Positions 25,701-33,814 of a DNA stretch of 64,000 nt are shown here, piece after piece. Where the stretch lies: positions 4,066 through 68,065 of the forward strand of contig JBFGEG010000004.1 in assembly GCA_041580235.1 (NCBI GenBank). The letters are read 5' to 3'. The DNA comes from JADFOJ01 sp041580235 (GTDB lineage: Bacteria > Planctomycetota > Phycisphaerae > Phycisphaerales > SM1A02). The first letter of the stretch is position 1. The number at the start of each line of letters is the position of its first letter. A model generated the notes under the pieces. It searched no databases and had not been told where the DNA came from. It saw nothing but the letters and a program-made list of their open reading frames with translations. Position numbers and translations under genes: made by a program.

Positions 25701-25709
25701 CCCCCGACC
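25682..25709 (+). repeat. C-rich spacer tract embedding a stop codon (copy 3)
   Basis: TGAACCCCCTGTCCCCTGAC with CCCCGACC following, covering the end of trmD, its TGA and the gap to rplS. CCCCTGACCCC is shared with copy 1. Confidence 0.55.
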
Positions 25710-25713
25710 AATC

Positions 25714-26184
25714 ATGAACGTGCAAGAAACCATTGAATCAGTCACCACCGACCAGCTGAAGCCGGACGAGGCGTTCCCCGTCTTTGGCGTCGGCGACACG
25801 ATTAACGTCCACGTCCGGATCATCGAAGGCGACAAGGAGCGCATCCAGATCTACCAGGGCGTGCTGATCGCGCAGCGCGGCCGCGGGATCAACCGCACGA
25901 TCACGGTGCGTCGCATCGTCGCCAATGAGGGCGTGGAGCGGATCTTCCCCCTGCACTCGCCGCGGATCGCCAAGATCGAGGTGGTCCGGCGCGGTGACGC
26001 GCGGCGGGCCAAGCTGTACTTCCTCAGGGAGCGTGTGGGCAAGAGCCGGCGACTCCGGGATCAGCGCCGAGGCCTGAGCCACGTCAAGGATCTCCCCGCT
26101 CCGGCCGTTCCGGAGGAGCCGATCCCCGACGCCGAGACGCCCGGTGAGCCCGAGGCCGCCGAGGCCACTGAGTCTACCGAGTAG
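25714..26184 (+). CDS. rplS: 50S ribosomal protein L19 with acidic C-terminal extension
   Basis: A 156-residue L19. The core FGVGDTINVHVRI, IYQGVLIAQRGRGIN, TVRRIVANEGVERIFPLHSP and VRRGDARRAKLYFLR is canonical over about 115 residues. A Pro/Glu-rich tail of about 40 residues (PGEPEAAEATESTE) follows, which is unusual. It starts 13 bases after trmD. Confidence 0.96.
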   Translation: MNVQETIESVTTDQLKPDEAFPVFGVGDTINVHVRIIEGDKERIQIYQGVLIAQRGRGINRTITVRRIVANEGVERIFPLHSPRIAKIEVVRRGDARRAKLYFLRERVGKSRRLRDQRRGLSHVKDLPAPAVPEEPIPDAETPGEPEAAEATESTE

Positions 26185-26205
26185 ATCCGCGGTCTGGGCC
26201 TGCTG

Positions 26206-26670
26206 CTAGCTGCGCTCAATCGCCGCCAGCGCGCTGGGCACGTCGTGGCAGATCGGGAAGAGCCGATCAAGCCGCGTGATGCGGAACAGATCCTGGACGT
26301 TGCCGTCCCCGTTGACCACGGCGATCCGCCCGCCGTCCGACACGGCGTGGTTGAGCGCCTTGACGAGACAGCCGAGGCACACCGAATCGAGGTACTCGAG
26401 GTTCTGGATGTCCAGCACCAGGGAGCTCGCACCCGAGTGCGTGACATCGCTGAACAGCTCGCTCAACATCGCCACGCCCTCATAGGTGGCCAGCTGGGTG
26501 ACCGTCAGGGTGGCCACCGCCGTCGGCCCGATACGATCGATCTTGGCGATGGAGTTGTTGACGACCGATCCCCACGCGTGCTCGTCGGGGCGGTCGGTGC
26601 CTGTCGTCCTTGAGCGGGGCCGGTTCTGAGGGGAGTGGGGGCGGGACTTTCGCGAGAAGAAGCCGGGCAT
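26206..26670 (-). CDS. STAS-domain protein (anti-sigma factor antagonist-like)
   Basis: A 154-residue protein. The first 35 residues are basic and low-complexity. The STAS domain covers residues 40-150, with the conserved phosphorylatable Ser in LVLDIQNLEYLDSVCLGCLV (DSxxL, the SpoIIAA pattern). STAS antagonists bind a switch kinase or anti-sigma factor and are released on Ser phosphorylation. No partner anti-sigma kinase or phosphatase is adjacent. It converges on rplS with 21 bases between the two stop codons. The start is uncertain; a shorter form beginning near VNNSIAKIDRIG is possible. Confidence 0.82.
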   Translation of the reverse strand: MPGFFSRKSRPHSPQNRPRSRTTGTDRPDEHAWGSVVNNSIAKIDRIGPTAVATLTVTQLATYEGVAMLSELFSDVTHSGASSLVLDIQNLEYLDSVCLGCLVKALNHAVSDGGRIAVVNGDGNVQDLFRITRLDRLFPICHDVPSALAAIERS

Positions 26671-26813
26671 GGAGTCGCCCTCCGCTGCCTCCTCGGTGGC
26701 CTCAGGTTATCACTCATTTCGGCCGGATCGGGACGCGGTATGAGCCGCATCGCGGCGCAACACCGACTTCGATCCGAAGAGGGGGGCGAGCGAAGCTCGG
26801 GCCTGCGTGACGG

Positions 26814-27062
26814 TTACACCGCCTCGGCGCGGTAGTCCGAGCCCTCGTAGTGGGGCATCGTCGGGGTGGCCCGCTTCGGGCGGGCCTTGCGACGGGGTAT
26901 CTCGGAGTTGTTGTCGTCGGTGGGGGGCTCGACGGCGGCAGGCCGGGGCGCAGTCGGAGTGTCGGTGTCGTGCAGCCGACGCCGCCGCGCCGTCTCGATC
27001 GACCGTTCCATGGCCTGCAGGATGGGCCTGATGCGCTCTGCAGTCGATCGTGAACTCTTCAT
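26814..27062 (-). CDS. Small basic hypothetical protein
   Basis: An 82-residue protein beginning MKSSRSTAERIRPILQAMER, an amphipathic helix, followed by a polar, Pro-rich low-complexity region and the C-terminus YEGSDYRAEAV. I recognise no family. Support for a real gene comes from an AT-richer upstream region with a plausible promoter, a GGGAGG element before the ATG, and composition unlike the shadow frames. It lies upstream of the STAS gene on the same strand, so the two might act together. Confidence 0.5.
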   Translation of the reverse strand: MKSSRSTAERIRPILQAMERSIETARRRRLHDTDTPTAPRPAAVEPPTDDNNSEIPRRKARPKRATPTMPHYEGSDYRAEAV

Positions 27063-27113
27063 GGACGGCGCCCTCCCTTGCGCGCAGCCGGTATCTGCAC
27101 TTGCTGAGAAGTG

Positions 27114-27140
27114 CTATCGGCCTTTGCCCGACGAAAGTTG
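27114..27140 (-). promoter_or_regulatory. Possible sigma-28 (FliA)-like promoter
   Basis: On the minus strand, CAACTTTC (27140-27133) is separated by exactly 11 bases from GCCGATAG (27121-27114). The FliA consensus is TAAAGTTT-N11-GCCGATAA; the -10 matches 7 of 8 and the -35 matches 4 of 8. It lies about 50 bases before the 82-residue protein. No flagellar gene is in the window, so this is a weak suggestion. Confidence 0.3.
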
Positions 27141-27249
27141 CCTGTCGTGTCGATCAGGTAATAAGTTTGCCGCCCACGGGGCCGCATAACCGGAACCGGG
27201 GCCGCAGTCGCCGCGTCTCCCCGTGCCCGCCCGATCGATAAAGACGGAC

Positions 27250-28860
27250 CTAAGCCAGTTCCACGCTGGCGACGCTCAGGATGCCGGGGGCGCGGCCCAG
27301 CTCGTCGAGCAGCTTCGCCGTCGGCGCCGCGTCGAGCTTGAGGATCATCATGGCGATCGTGCCGCTGCCGGTGTCGGGCTTGCGGCCGATCACCATCTCG
27401 GCGATGTTCACTCCCGCGTCGCCGAACAGGCGGCCGACCAGGCCGATCCGCCCCGGCTCGTCGGCGTTGGTCAGCAACACCATGTGCCCAGCGGGGACCA
27501 TGTCCATCGTGAATCCATCAAGGCTGGTGATACGCCCCAGCTCGTCGGCGTAAATCGCCCCCTCCACGCGGCGGGGTCGGCCGTCCTGCTCGATCTCGAT
27601 CGACAGGCGGTCCTCGCCGTGGTCGGCGGCGATGACCGTCTCGGTATCGATGTGCCGCTGCTCGGCGATGAGCCCCGCATTGATGACGCTGACGGGCTCA
27701 TCGAGGACGCTGCTGAGCAGCTCGACCAGTGCGTAGCGGGCCACCGTATCGGCCCGGCCCGCCAGGGATTCGCCGCGGACGGTGAACCGCACCCGCTCCA
27801 GGCGACGCGGGGCCACGGCGGCTTTGAGCAGGGCGATCATGCGGCTCGCCAGATCCACGAAGGCCCGCTGGCGATCGGTGAGGTCGAGGGTCAGCCCGGC
27901 AGCGTTGACGGCGCCGATGATACCCTCGCCCCGCAGGTACGTGACCAGCGCCCGGCAGGCATCCACGGCCACCGCCTCCTGAGCCTCGGCCGTCGACGCG
28001 CCCAGATGGGGCGTGGTGAGGATGCGCCGATGATTGCGCAGGGGGCTGTCGGCGGGCGGGGGCTCCGGGTCGAAGACGTCCAGCGCAGCGCCGCCGCAGC
28101 GGCCGTCCTGGAGCGCTTCCAGCAGCGCTTCCTCGTCGACGATGCCGCCCCGTGACGCGTTGATCACGAGAAGTCCCGGCTTCGCCCTCGAAAAGCCGCT
28201 GGCCCCCAGCATGCTCACCGTCGCAGCGGTCCTGGGAACATGGAAGCTGACCACGTCCACCCGGGAGATCAGATCCTCGAACGAGTCGAGCAGGGGGACC
28301 TTCCCTTCGAGCGCTGATTTGGCATTGATGAACGGGTCGTGGGCGCAGACACTCATACCGAACGCAAGGGCGCGTTGGGCGAGCGTGAGCCCGATCCGGC
28401 CCAGACCCACGACGCCCAGGGTCTTGCCGTGCAGCTCCCGGCCGACAAACTTGTTGCGGTCCCATCCTCCGGCGGCCATGGCCGCGTGGGCCCAGGGGAT
28501 GTTGCGAGCCAGGGCGATCATCAGGGCGAAGGCGTGCTCGGCGGTCGTGATCGTGCTCGCCGAAGCTGCGTTCATGACGGCGATCCCCAGCCGGGTTGCG
28601 GTCTCCAGGTCGATGTTGTCCACGCCCACGCCGGCCCTCGCGATGGCCCGCAGCCGCCAGCCGTTGCCGCCCGCGCACTGCTCCAGGACGGGTCCGGTCA
28701 CCTGGACCGCCGATCGGACGACCACGCCGTCGTGCTCGCGCAAGGCCTCGGCCAGCTCGTCGCCGGCGAGACCCGTCTTGACGGTCACCTGCGTGTCCCC
28801 CTGGCTGCGGAGAAACTCCGCTCCCTCCGCGGCGAGCTTGTCGGCGATGAGAATCCTCAT
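27250..28860 (-). CDS. serA: D-3-phosphoglycerate dehydrogenase
   Basis: A 536-residue long-form (type 1) SerA, first enzyme of serine biosynthesis, oxidising 3-phosphoglycerate to 3-phosphohydroxypyruvate with NAD+. The nucleotide-binding motif is GVVGLGRIGLTLAQR (about 142-156). Catalytic Arg, Glu and His are in INASRGGIVDE, ALDVFDPEPP and TTPHLGAST. An intervening domain and a C-terminal ACT domain (residues about 460-536, VLLTNADEPGRIGLVG) suggest serine feedback. ATG 28860 with GGAGGG six bases upstream is preferred over the longer open frame. Confidence 0.95.
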   Translation of the reverse strand: MRILIADKLAAEGAEFLRSQGDTQVTVKTGLAGDELAEALREHDGVVVRSAVQVTGPVLEQCAGGNGWRLRAIARAGVGVDNIDLETATRLGIAVMNAASASTITTAEHAFALMIALARNIPWAHAAMAAGGWDRNKFVGRELHGKTLGVVGLGRIGLTLAQRALAFGMSVCAHDPFINAKSALEGKVPLLDSFEDLISRVDVVSFHVPRTAATVSMLGASGFSRAKPGLLVINASRGGIVDEEALLEALQDGRCGGAALDVFDPEPPPADSPLRNHRRILTTPHLGASTAEAQEAVAVDACRALVTYLRGEGIIGAVNAAGLTLDLTDRQRAFVDLASRMIALLKAAVAPRRLERVRFTVRGESLAGRADTVARYALVELLSSVLDEPVSVINAGLIAEQRHIDTETVIAADHGEDRLSIEIEQDGRPRRVEGAIYADELGRITSLDGFTMDMVPAGHMVLLTNADEPGRIGLVGRLFGDAGVNIAEMVIGRKPDTGSGTIAMMILKLDAAPTAKLLDELGRAPGILSVASVELA

Positions 28861-29057
28861 CGAAACCCTCCATTGCGGCCGGGGATCGACCCCAGGCCGC
28901 TCGCGGCACACGCCCCCGACCACCCAGACACGCCCGCACGCGGCCGGAACCCGCCGCCCGGCCCCCCGCGGCGCCGCTTGGACGTCACCGGCCCCTGGGG
29001 CTACACTTGTCGATTCCTGACGGTTCACCCCAGTTTACTTCTTTCGAGTGACAGCAT

Positions 29058-29327
29058 ATGGCGATCGCCGAGGCCCGCAGACAGGAGTTGATCCAGGACT
29101 ACCGCCGCCAGGAGGGCGATTCGGGGTCTCCGGAGGTGCAGGTCGCTCTTCTGACCGAGCGGATCCGGGATCTCACGGAGCACCTGCAGACCCACAAGCA
29201 CGACTTCGCGTCGCGGCGGGGCCTGCTGTTGATGGTGGGTAAGAGGAATCGCCTGCTCAAGTACCTCTCACGAACGAGACGAGAGGATTATCAAGCGTTG
29301 ATCAAGCGGCTCGGCCTGCGAAAGTAG
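29058..29327 (+). CDS. rpsO: 30S ribosomal protein S15
   Basis: An 89-residue S15. Family blocks are GDSGSPEVQVALLTERI, LTEHLQTHKHDF, SRRGLLLMVGKRNRLLKYL and RLGLRK at the end. It precedes pnp, the ancient rpsO-pnp arrangement, with a 172-base intergenic region that carries processing-type hairpins. Confidence 0.97.
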   Translation: MAIAEARRQELIQDYRRQEGDSGSPEVQVALLTERIRDLTEHLQTHKHDFASRRGLLLMVGKRNRLLKYLSRTRREDYQALIKRLGLRK

Positions 29328-29376
29328 CAGCGGGCCGTTGACGGATTGATGAAACGCGGCCGCATCGGCGAAAGGC

Positions 29377-29425
29377 GGCAGTAGGCAAGCCACAGTAGGA
29401 CAACGGCTGTTGCTTGCCTTCTGCC
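29377..29425 (+). promoter_or_regulatory. Long hairpin in rpsO-pnp intergenic RNA
   Basis: GGCAGTAGGCAAGC (29377-29390) pairs with GCTTGCCTTCTGCC (29412-29425), 13 of 14 positions, with a 21-base loop that can form a further 4-bp stem (ACAG 29392-29395 with CTGT 29407-29410). In E. coli a long hairpin between rpsO and pnp is cut by RNase III and lets PNPase repress its own mRNA. Position and shape match that role, though homology of sequence is not expected. Confidence 0.6.
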
Positions 29426-29453
29426 CTCTGGGAGTCGGCGGTCGCACCCCAGA

Positions 29454-29474
29454 ACCGCGCGGGATCCGCGCGGT
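29454..29474 (+). promoter_or_regulatory. Second pnp-leader hairpin, perfect 9-bp stem
   Basis: ACCGCGCGG (29454-29462) and CCGCGCGGT (29466-29474) form a perfect 9-bp stem with a 3-base loop 25 bases before the pnp ATG. It could contribute to pnp autoregulation or limit ribosome access. No T run follows, so it is not an intrinsic terminator. Confidence 0.5.
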
Positions 29475-29499
29475 GGAACTCCTATCGAGGACAGAGGCA

Positions 29500-31659
29500 A
29501 TGCCACATGTAGTTGTTGAACGAGAGATCGGCGGTAGGACCATGAGGTTCGAGACCGGCAAGGTGGCCCGGCTGGCCAGCGGCGCGGTCATGGCCAGCTA
29601 TGCGGACACCACGGTGCTGACGACCGCCATGCGGGCGGAACCGCGGCCCGGCCTGGACTTCTTCCCCCTGCAGTGCGATTACCGTGAGAAGCTCGGGGCC
29701 GGCGGCAAGTTCCCCGGCGGCTTTCGAAAGCGCGAGGGGCCGCCGCAGGAAAAAGAGATCGTCACCATGCGGATGATGGATCGTCCCATCCGCCCGCTGT
29801 TCCCAGACGGCTTCATCGATGAGATCCAGCTGCAGTCGTCGGTGATGAGCCACGACGGCCAGAACGACGCCGACGTGCTCGCCTGCAGCAGCGCTTCGGC
29901 GGCCCTGTGCCTGACCGACGCCCCGTTCGAGGGCCCCGTGGCCACGGTGCGGGTGGGACGGATCGTCACCGATGACGGCGAGCAGTTCGTGCTCAACCCG
30001 ACCCACGCTCAGATGGAGTTCACCGACCTCGACCTCGTGCTGTCCGGTCACGCCGACGGCATCAACATGATCGAGATCGGCGCAGCCGAGGTGCCCGACG
30101 CCGATGTTCTGGCCGCCATCAGGTTCGGGTTCGAAGAGGGAATCAAACCCATCCTCGACATGCAGCGCGAGCTCATGGAGAAGGCGGGCCGCCGCGAGAA
30201 GCACCTCGGCGAGCTGAGCCTTCCCGCCGAGGACGTGGTCGAGAAGGTCAGGGCGGTGGCCGAGTCCGACCTCACGCAGGCCCGCCAGATCAAGGGCAAG
30301 CAGGAGCGGTCCGACGCGATCGATGCCCTCCGCGAGCGCATGCTGGAGGAGCACTTCAGCCTGCCGGAGACGGGCACCTTCCAGGAGTACAGGGAAGCCG
30401 AGAAGCGCTACGCCGACGCCAAGGAGGCATTCCGGCGGCTCGAGAAGAAGATCGCCCACAAGCTCCTCGGCGAGCAGGGCATCCGCGCCGACGGCCGAAA
30501 GGCCGACGAGATCCGGCCCCTGGAGATGGAGGTGGGGATCTTCACCCGCACGCACGGCTCGGCCTTCTTCCAGAGGGGCGAGACGCAGTCGCTCGTGGTG
30601 TGCACGCTCGGCACCACCCGCGACGAGCAGATCGTCGACGGCCTCATGCCCGAGTACGCAAAGAAGTTCTACCTGCACTACAACTTCCCGCCCTTCGCCA
30701 CCGGAGAGGTCAAGCGGATCATGGGGCCGGGCCGCCGGGAGATCGGCCACGGGGCGCTCGCCGAGCGCTCGCTGCTGGCGATCCTGCCGGAGCTGGAGGA
30801 GTTCCCCTACACGATTCGACTGGTCAGCGACATCACCGAGTCCAACGGGTCGTCGTCGATGGCCTCCGTCTGCGGCGGCTGCCTCGCCCTGATGGACGCC
30901 GGCGTGCCGATCAAGGCCACGTGCGCGGGGATCTCCGTGGGCCGGTTCACCGACGGTGACGGAAAGGTGACCCACGTCACCGACATCATCGGCGAGGAGG
31001 ACTTCTTCGGCGAGATGGACTTCAAGGTGTCCGGCACGCGGGACGGGGTCACCGGCGTGCAGCTGGACCTCAAGGCTCGCGGTCTCGGCATGGACGAGAT
31101 TGCCACGATCTTCGCCCAGGCGAGAGAAGGCCGCCTCGATCTCATTCAGAAGATGGAAGCGATCCTGCCCGAGCCGCGGGCGGAGCTCTCACCGCACGCG
31201 CCGCGCATTCTCACGGTCATGATCGATCCTGAGAAGATCGGCAAGCTCATCGGACCGGGCGGCAAGACGATCCGCGGTATCCAGGAGCGCACCGGCGCCA
31301 CGATCGACGTCGAGGAGGACGGCACCGTCTTCATCGCGTCCACCGACGCCGCCGGCGGCGAGCAGGCCAAGGCGGAGGTTGAGGCCCTGGGGGCGGAGAT
31401 CAAGGTCGGTGCCATCTATCAGGGCACCGTCGTCTCCACCAAGGACTTCGGGGCGTTCGTGGAGCTCGTGCCCGGCACCGACGGGATGTGTCACATCTCC
31501 GAGCTGGCCGAGGGCTTCGTCAAGTCCGTCACGGACGTTGTCAAGGTCGGCGACGTCGTCAAGGTGAAGGTGATCGAGGTCGACGAGTCGTCGGGCAAGA
31601 TCAGACTCTCCCGCCGCGCCGCCATGAAGGACGAGACGCCGGAGCCGGTGGAGGCCTGA
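29500..31659 (+). CDS. pnp: Polyribonucleotide nucleotidyltransferase (PNPase)
   Basis: A 719-residue 3'-5' phosphorolytic exoribonuclease of the RNA degradosome. It has two RNase PH domains (about 10-225 and about 315-545), the second with MDFKVSGTRDGVTGVQLD, a helical domain between them, a KH domain with IGPGGKTIRGIQERTG (about 582-597) and an S1 domain (from about 640; GTVVSTKDFGAFVELVPG). Length and order are standard. ATG 29500 begins the family-typical MPHVVVEREIGGRTMRFETG. Leader hairpins upstream and a strong terminator downstream bracket the gene. Confidence 0.97.
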   Translation: MPHVVVEREIGGRTMRFETGKVARLASGAVMASYADTTVLTTAMRAEPRPGLDFFPLQCDYREKLGAGGKFPGGFRKREGPPQEKEIVTMRMMDRPIRPLFPDGFIDEIQLQSSVMSHDGQNDADVLACSSASAALCLTDAPFEGPVATVRVGRIVTDDGEQFVLNPTHAQMEFTDLDLVLSGHADGINMIEIGAAEVPDADVLAAIRFGFEEGIKPILDMQRELMEKAGRREKHLGELSLPAEDVVEKVRAVAESDLTQARQIKGKQERSDAIDALRERMLEEHFSLPETGTFQEYREAEKRYADAKEAFRRLEKKIAHKLLGEQGIRADGRKADEIRPLEMEVGIFTRTHGSAFFQRGETQSLVVCTLGTTRDEQIVDGLMPEYAKKFYLHYNFPPFATGEVKRIMGPGRREIGHGALAERSLLAILPELEEFPYTIRLVSDITESNGSSSMASVCGGCLALMDAGVPIKATCAGISVGRFTDGDGKVTHVTDIIGEEDFFGEMDFKVSGTRDGVTGVQLDLKARGLGMDEIATIFAQAREGRLDLIQKMEAILPEPRAELSPHAPRILTVMIDPEKIGKLIGPGGKTIRGIQERTGATIDVEEDGTVFIASTDAAGGEQAKAEVEALGAEIKVGAIYQGTVVSTKDFGAFVELVPGTDGMCHISELAEGFVKSVTDVVKVGDVVKVKVIEVDESSGKIRLSRRAAMKDETPEPVEA

Positions 31660-31674
31660 GCATTTCGCAGCCGG

Positions 31675-31708
31675 AGGGGTGGGTGCCCGGCACCCACCCC
31701 TTTTTTTT
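31675..31708 (+). terminator. Intrinsic terminator after pnp
   Basis: A perfect 12-bp stem (31675-31686 with 31690-31701), 3-base loop, followed by eight T residues (31701-31708), 16 bases after the pnp stop. It is the clearest rho-independent terminator in the window and ends the rpsO-pnp transcript. Confidence 0.93.
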
Positions 31709-31780
31709 GGTGAATGCCGCTCGCCGGCATCGGCATCGGCTCACGGGGACCGGCCGGCGGATGACCCTAAGATAGGGATC

Positions 31781-32644
31781 GTGTGGGTGCTCTGGGTACT
31801 CCTCGGTATCGTCACGGGTCTGCTGTGCGCGGCACCATTGCTGCAGGTGCTGCTTCGTCGGGCCGAGCATCGCGCCCGGCGGGCGGAGCGCCGGGCCCGC
31901 AACGCCGAGCGACTGGCGGAGCTGGGCTCGATGACGGCGGGGCTCGCCCACGAGATCAAGAACCCGCTCTCGACCATCGGCCTCAACGCGCAGCTGCTGG
32001 CCGAGGGCATCAACGACGCGGACCTGCCCGGCGAGGACCGGACGCAGCTGCTGCGGCGTCTCGACGCCCTGTCGAGAGAGGCGGAGCGGCTCGGCGCCAT
32101 CCTGACCGACTTTCTCCAGTTCGCCGGACGGGTCCGGCTCGACGCCCAGCCTCGCGACCTCGTCGGGATTGTCAATGACCTGCGCGACTTCTTCCACCCT
32201 CAGTGCGACCAGAACCGCATCGTCATGAGGACGAACCTTCCCGAAGAGCCGGTCGCCGTTCACGTCGACGAAAGCCTGCTCAAGCAGGCCCTGCTCAACC
32301 TCATGATCAACGCCACCCAGGCCATGAGCGACGGCGTCGCCGGCGACGACTCGCCGGGCGCCCGCGGAGAGCTGATTCTGCGGGTGGAGTCCGATCAGGA
32401 CGAGGCGCGGGTGCACGTCATCGACACCGGGCCCGGCATCGAGCCGCAGCGTCTGGAGCAGATCTTCCACCCGTACGTCTCGCACACGGCCGGCGGCACG
32501 GGGTTGGGGCTCTCCACGGCGAGACGGATCATCGAGGAGCACGGGGGGCGACTGGAAGCGCACTCCGACATCGGCCGGGGCAGCGACTTCGTCATTCACC
32601 TGCCTCGCAAGGGCCCCGCGGCCGCGTCTCCCGCGGCGTCCTGA
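31781..32644 (+). CDS. Membrane-anchored sensor histidine kinase (NtrB-like)
   Basis: A 287-residue histidine kinase. One N-terminal TM helix (VLWVLLGIVTGLLCAAPLL) is followed by the phosphorylation box LAHEIKNPLS (His at about 65), N box LNLMINATQAM, G1 DTGPGIEP and G2 GGTGLGLSTA. No sensory domain is present between the TM and the H box, so signal input must come through the membrane helix or a partner. GTG 31781 with AGGG eight bases upstream is chosen. No response regulator is adjacent; the cognate regulator is elsewhere or the cassette at 41650-45862 could interact (speculative). Confidence 0.88.
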   Translation: MWVLWVLLGIVTGLLCAAPLLQVLLRRAEHRARRAERRARNAERLAELGSMTAGLAHEIKNPLSTIGLNAQLLAEGINDADLPGEDRTQLLRRLDALSREAERLGAILTDFLQFAGRVRLDAQPRDLVGIVNDLRDFFHPQCDQNRIVMRTNLPEEPVAVHVDESLLKQALLNLMINATQAMSDGVAGDDSPGARGELILRVESDQDEARVHVIDTGPGIEPQRLEQIFHPYVSHTAGGTGLGLSTARRIIEEHGGRLEAHSDIGRGSDFVIHLPRKGPAAASPAAS

Positions 32645-32779
32645 CGCTTCCTCGCGGATCACGCCGCGCTGCATGACGAGCTCCTCGATCACGGCCTCGA
32701 TCGCGTCGTCCGCGCGGCTTCACGGTCAACGGCGCCGATCTGCAGGCTGGTACAATGCCTCCGACGCGGGAGCTGACTG

Positions 32780-33814
32780 ATGGCGACAGCAGCGAAGAAG
32801 AAGAAAAAGAAGACGAAGAAAACGGCCCGCAAGACGGGGCGCAAGAAGGCCCCGGCCCGCAAGCGGCTCACCCCGGCCAGTCAGAAGCGGGGGCTGGCGG
32901 CGGGCGAAATCTCGCTGGCGCTCGACGACCGGGACGTTGCACCGCTCGTGGCCGAGGTCGCGGCGGCCGGCGGCACGGCCATCGGCGCGTATCACGAGCC
33001 GTTGTCGGGGCGCCCCATCCTGCTCGCCTCGCTGCCACTGAAGTCCGTGGACCCCACGCCCTTCCAGCGGGATCTCTCGCCCACCCACACCAAGAGACTC
33101 GCGAAGAAGATCGAGGAGAGCGGCTCGTTCCTCGATCCGCTGATCGTCGTCCGCGGCGCCGACGGACGGCTGTGGACCCCCAACGGTCGCCACCGCCTGG
33201 CCGCGGCCAAGGTGCTCGGGCTACAACAGATCACCGCCCTCGTGTCGCCCGACGAGGATCTCGCCTTTCGCATCCTCGCCCTCAACACGGAGAAGGCCCA
33301 CAACCTCAAGGACCGCAGCCTCGAGGTGATCCGCATGGCCCGGGCGCTCGCCGCCCGCCGCCCGCGGGCGAAGGAGTCGTCCTACGCCGCCGAGTTCGAG
33401 GAACCGCAGCTGCTCACCCTGGGGATCGTCTACGAGCAGAACAAGCGGTTTGCCGGTGGTGCGTACAGCCCGTTTCTCAAGAAGGTGGATCGTTTCACCG
33501 ACGCCACGCTGCCCGCGGGCCTGCGCAAGCGAACCGACTACGCGGCCCGCGTCACGGAAATCGACGCCAGGGTCAAGAGAATCATCGAGGCCCTTCGCGA
33601 GCGGGGCTTCAAGTCGCCGTACCTGCGCACGTACGTGGTGGCCCGAATCAACCCCGTGCGGTTTCATCGGGCCAAGAAGGGCGACACCAAGCCGCCCATG
33701 GCCATGGCTGCCGCCCTCACCCGCATGGCGGCGTCGGCGAAGAAGTTCAACATGGACTCGGTCAAGCCCGGCGACCTCGCCCTGGTCGCTGCCGTCGCGA
33801 GCGACGAAGAGTGA
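32780..33814 (+). CDS. ParB/sulfiredoxin-fold protein with histone H1-like lysine-rich N-terminus
   Basis: A 344-residue protein. Residues 1-35 are almost pure Lys/Thr/Arg/Ala (KKKKKKTKKTARKTGRKK), like bacterial histone H1-type tails, and probably bind DNA non-specifically. Residues about 85-170 form a ParB N-terminal-like domain: PLKSVDPTPFQRDLS, IEESGSFLDPLIVV and the nucleotide-binding signature NGRHRLAAAKVLG. The rest is helical and unassigned. No parA is adjacent, so a chromosome-partition role is unlikely; ParB/Srx-fold proteins can also be CTPases or nucleases. It overlaps the next gene (GTGA). Confidence 0.78.
   Translation: MATAAKKKKKKTKKTARKTGRKKAPARKRLTPASQKRGLAAGEISLALDDRDVAPLVAEVAAAGGTAIGAYHEPLSGRPILLASLPLKSVDPTPFQRDLSPTHTKRLAKKIEESGSFLDPLIVVRGADGRLWTPNGRHRLAAAKVLGLQQITALVSPDEDLAFRILALNTEKAHNLKDRSLEVIRMARALAARRPRAKESSYAAEFEEPQLLTLGIVYEQNKRFAGGAYSPFLKKVDRFTDATLPAGLRKRTDYAARVTEIDARVKRIIEALRERGFKSPYLRTYVVARINPVRFHRAKKGDTKPPMAMAAALTRMAASAKKFNMDSVKPGDLALVAAVASDEE

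Noticed and set aside
29482..30975. A 497-codon frame antisense to pnp.
   Set aside because: Antisense to a fully recognisable PNPase; no independent evidence.
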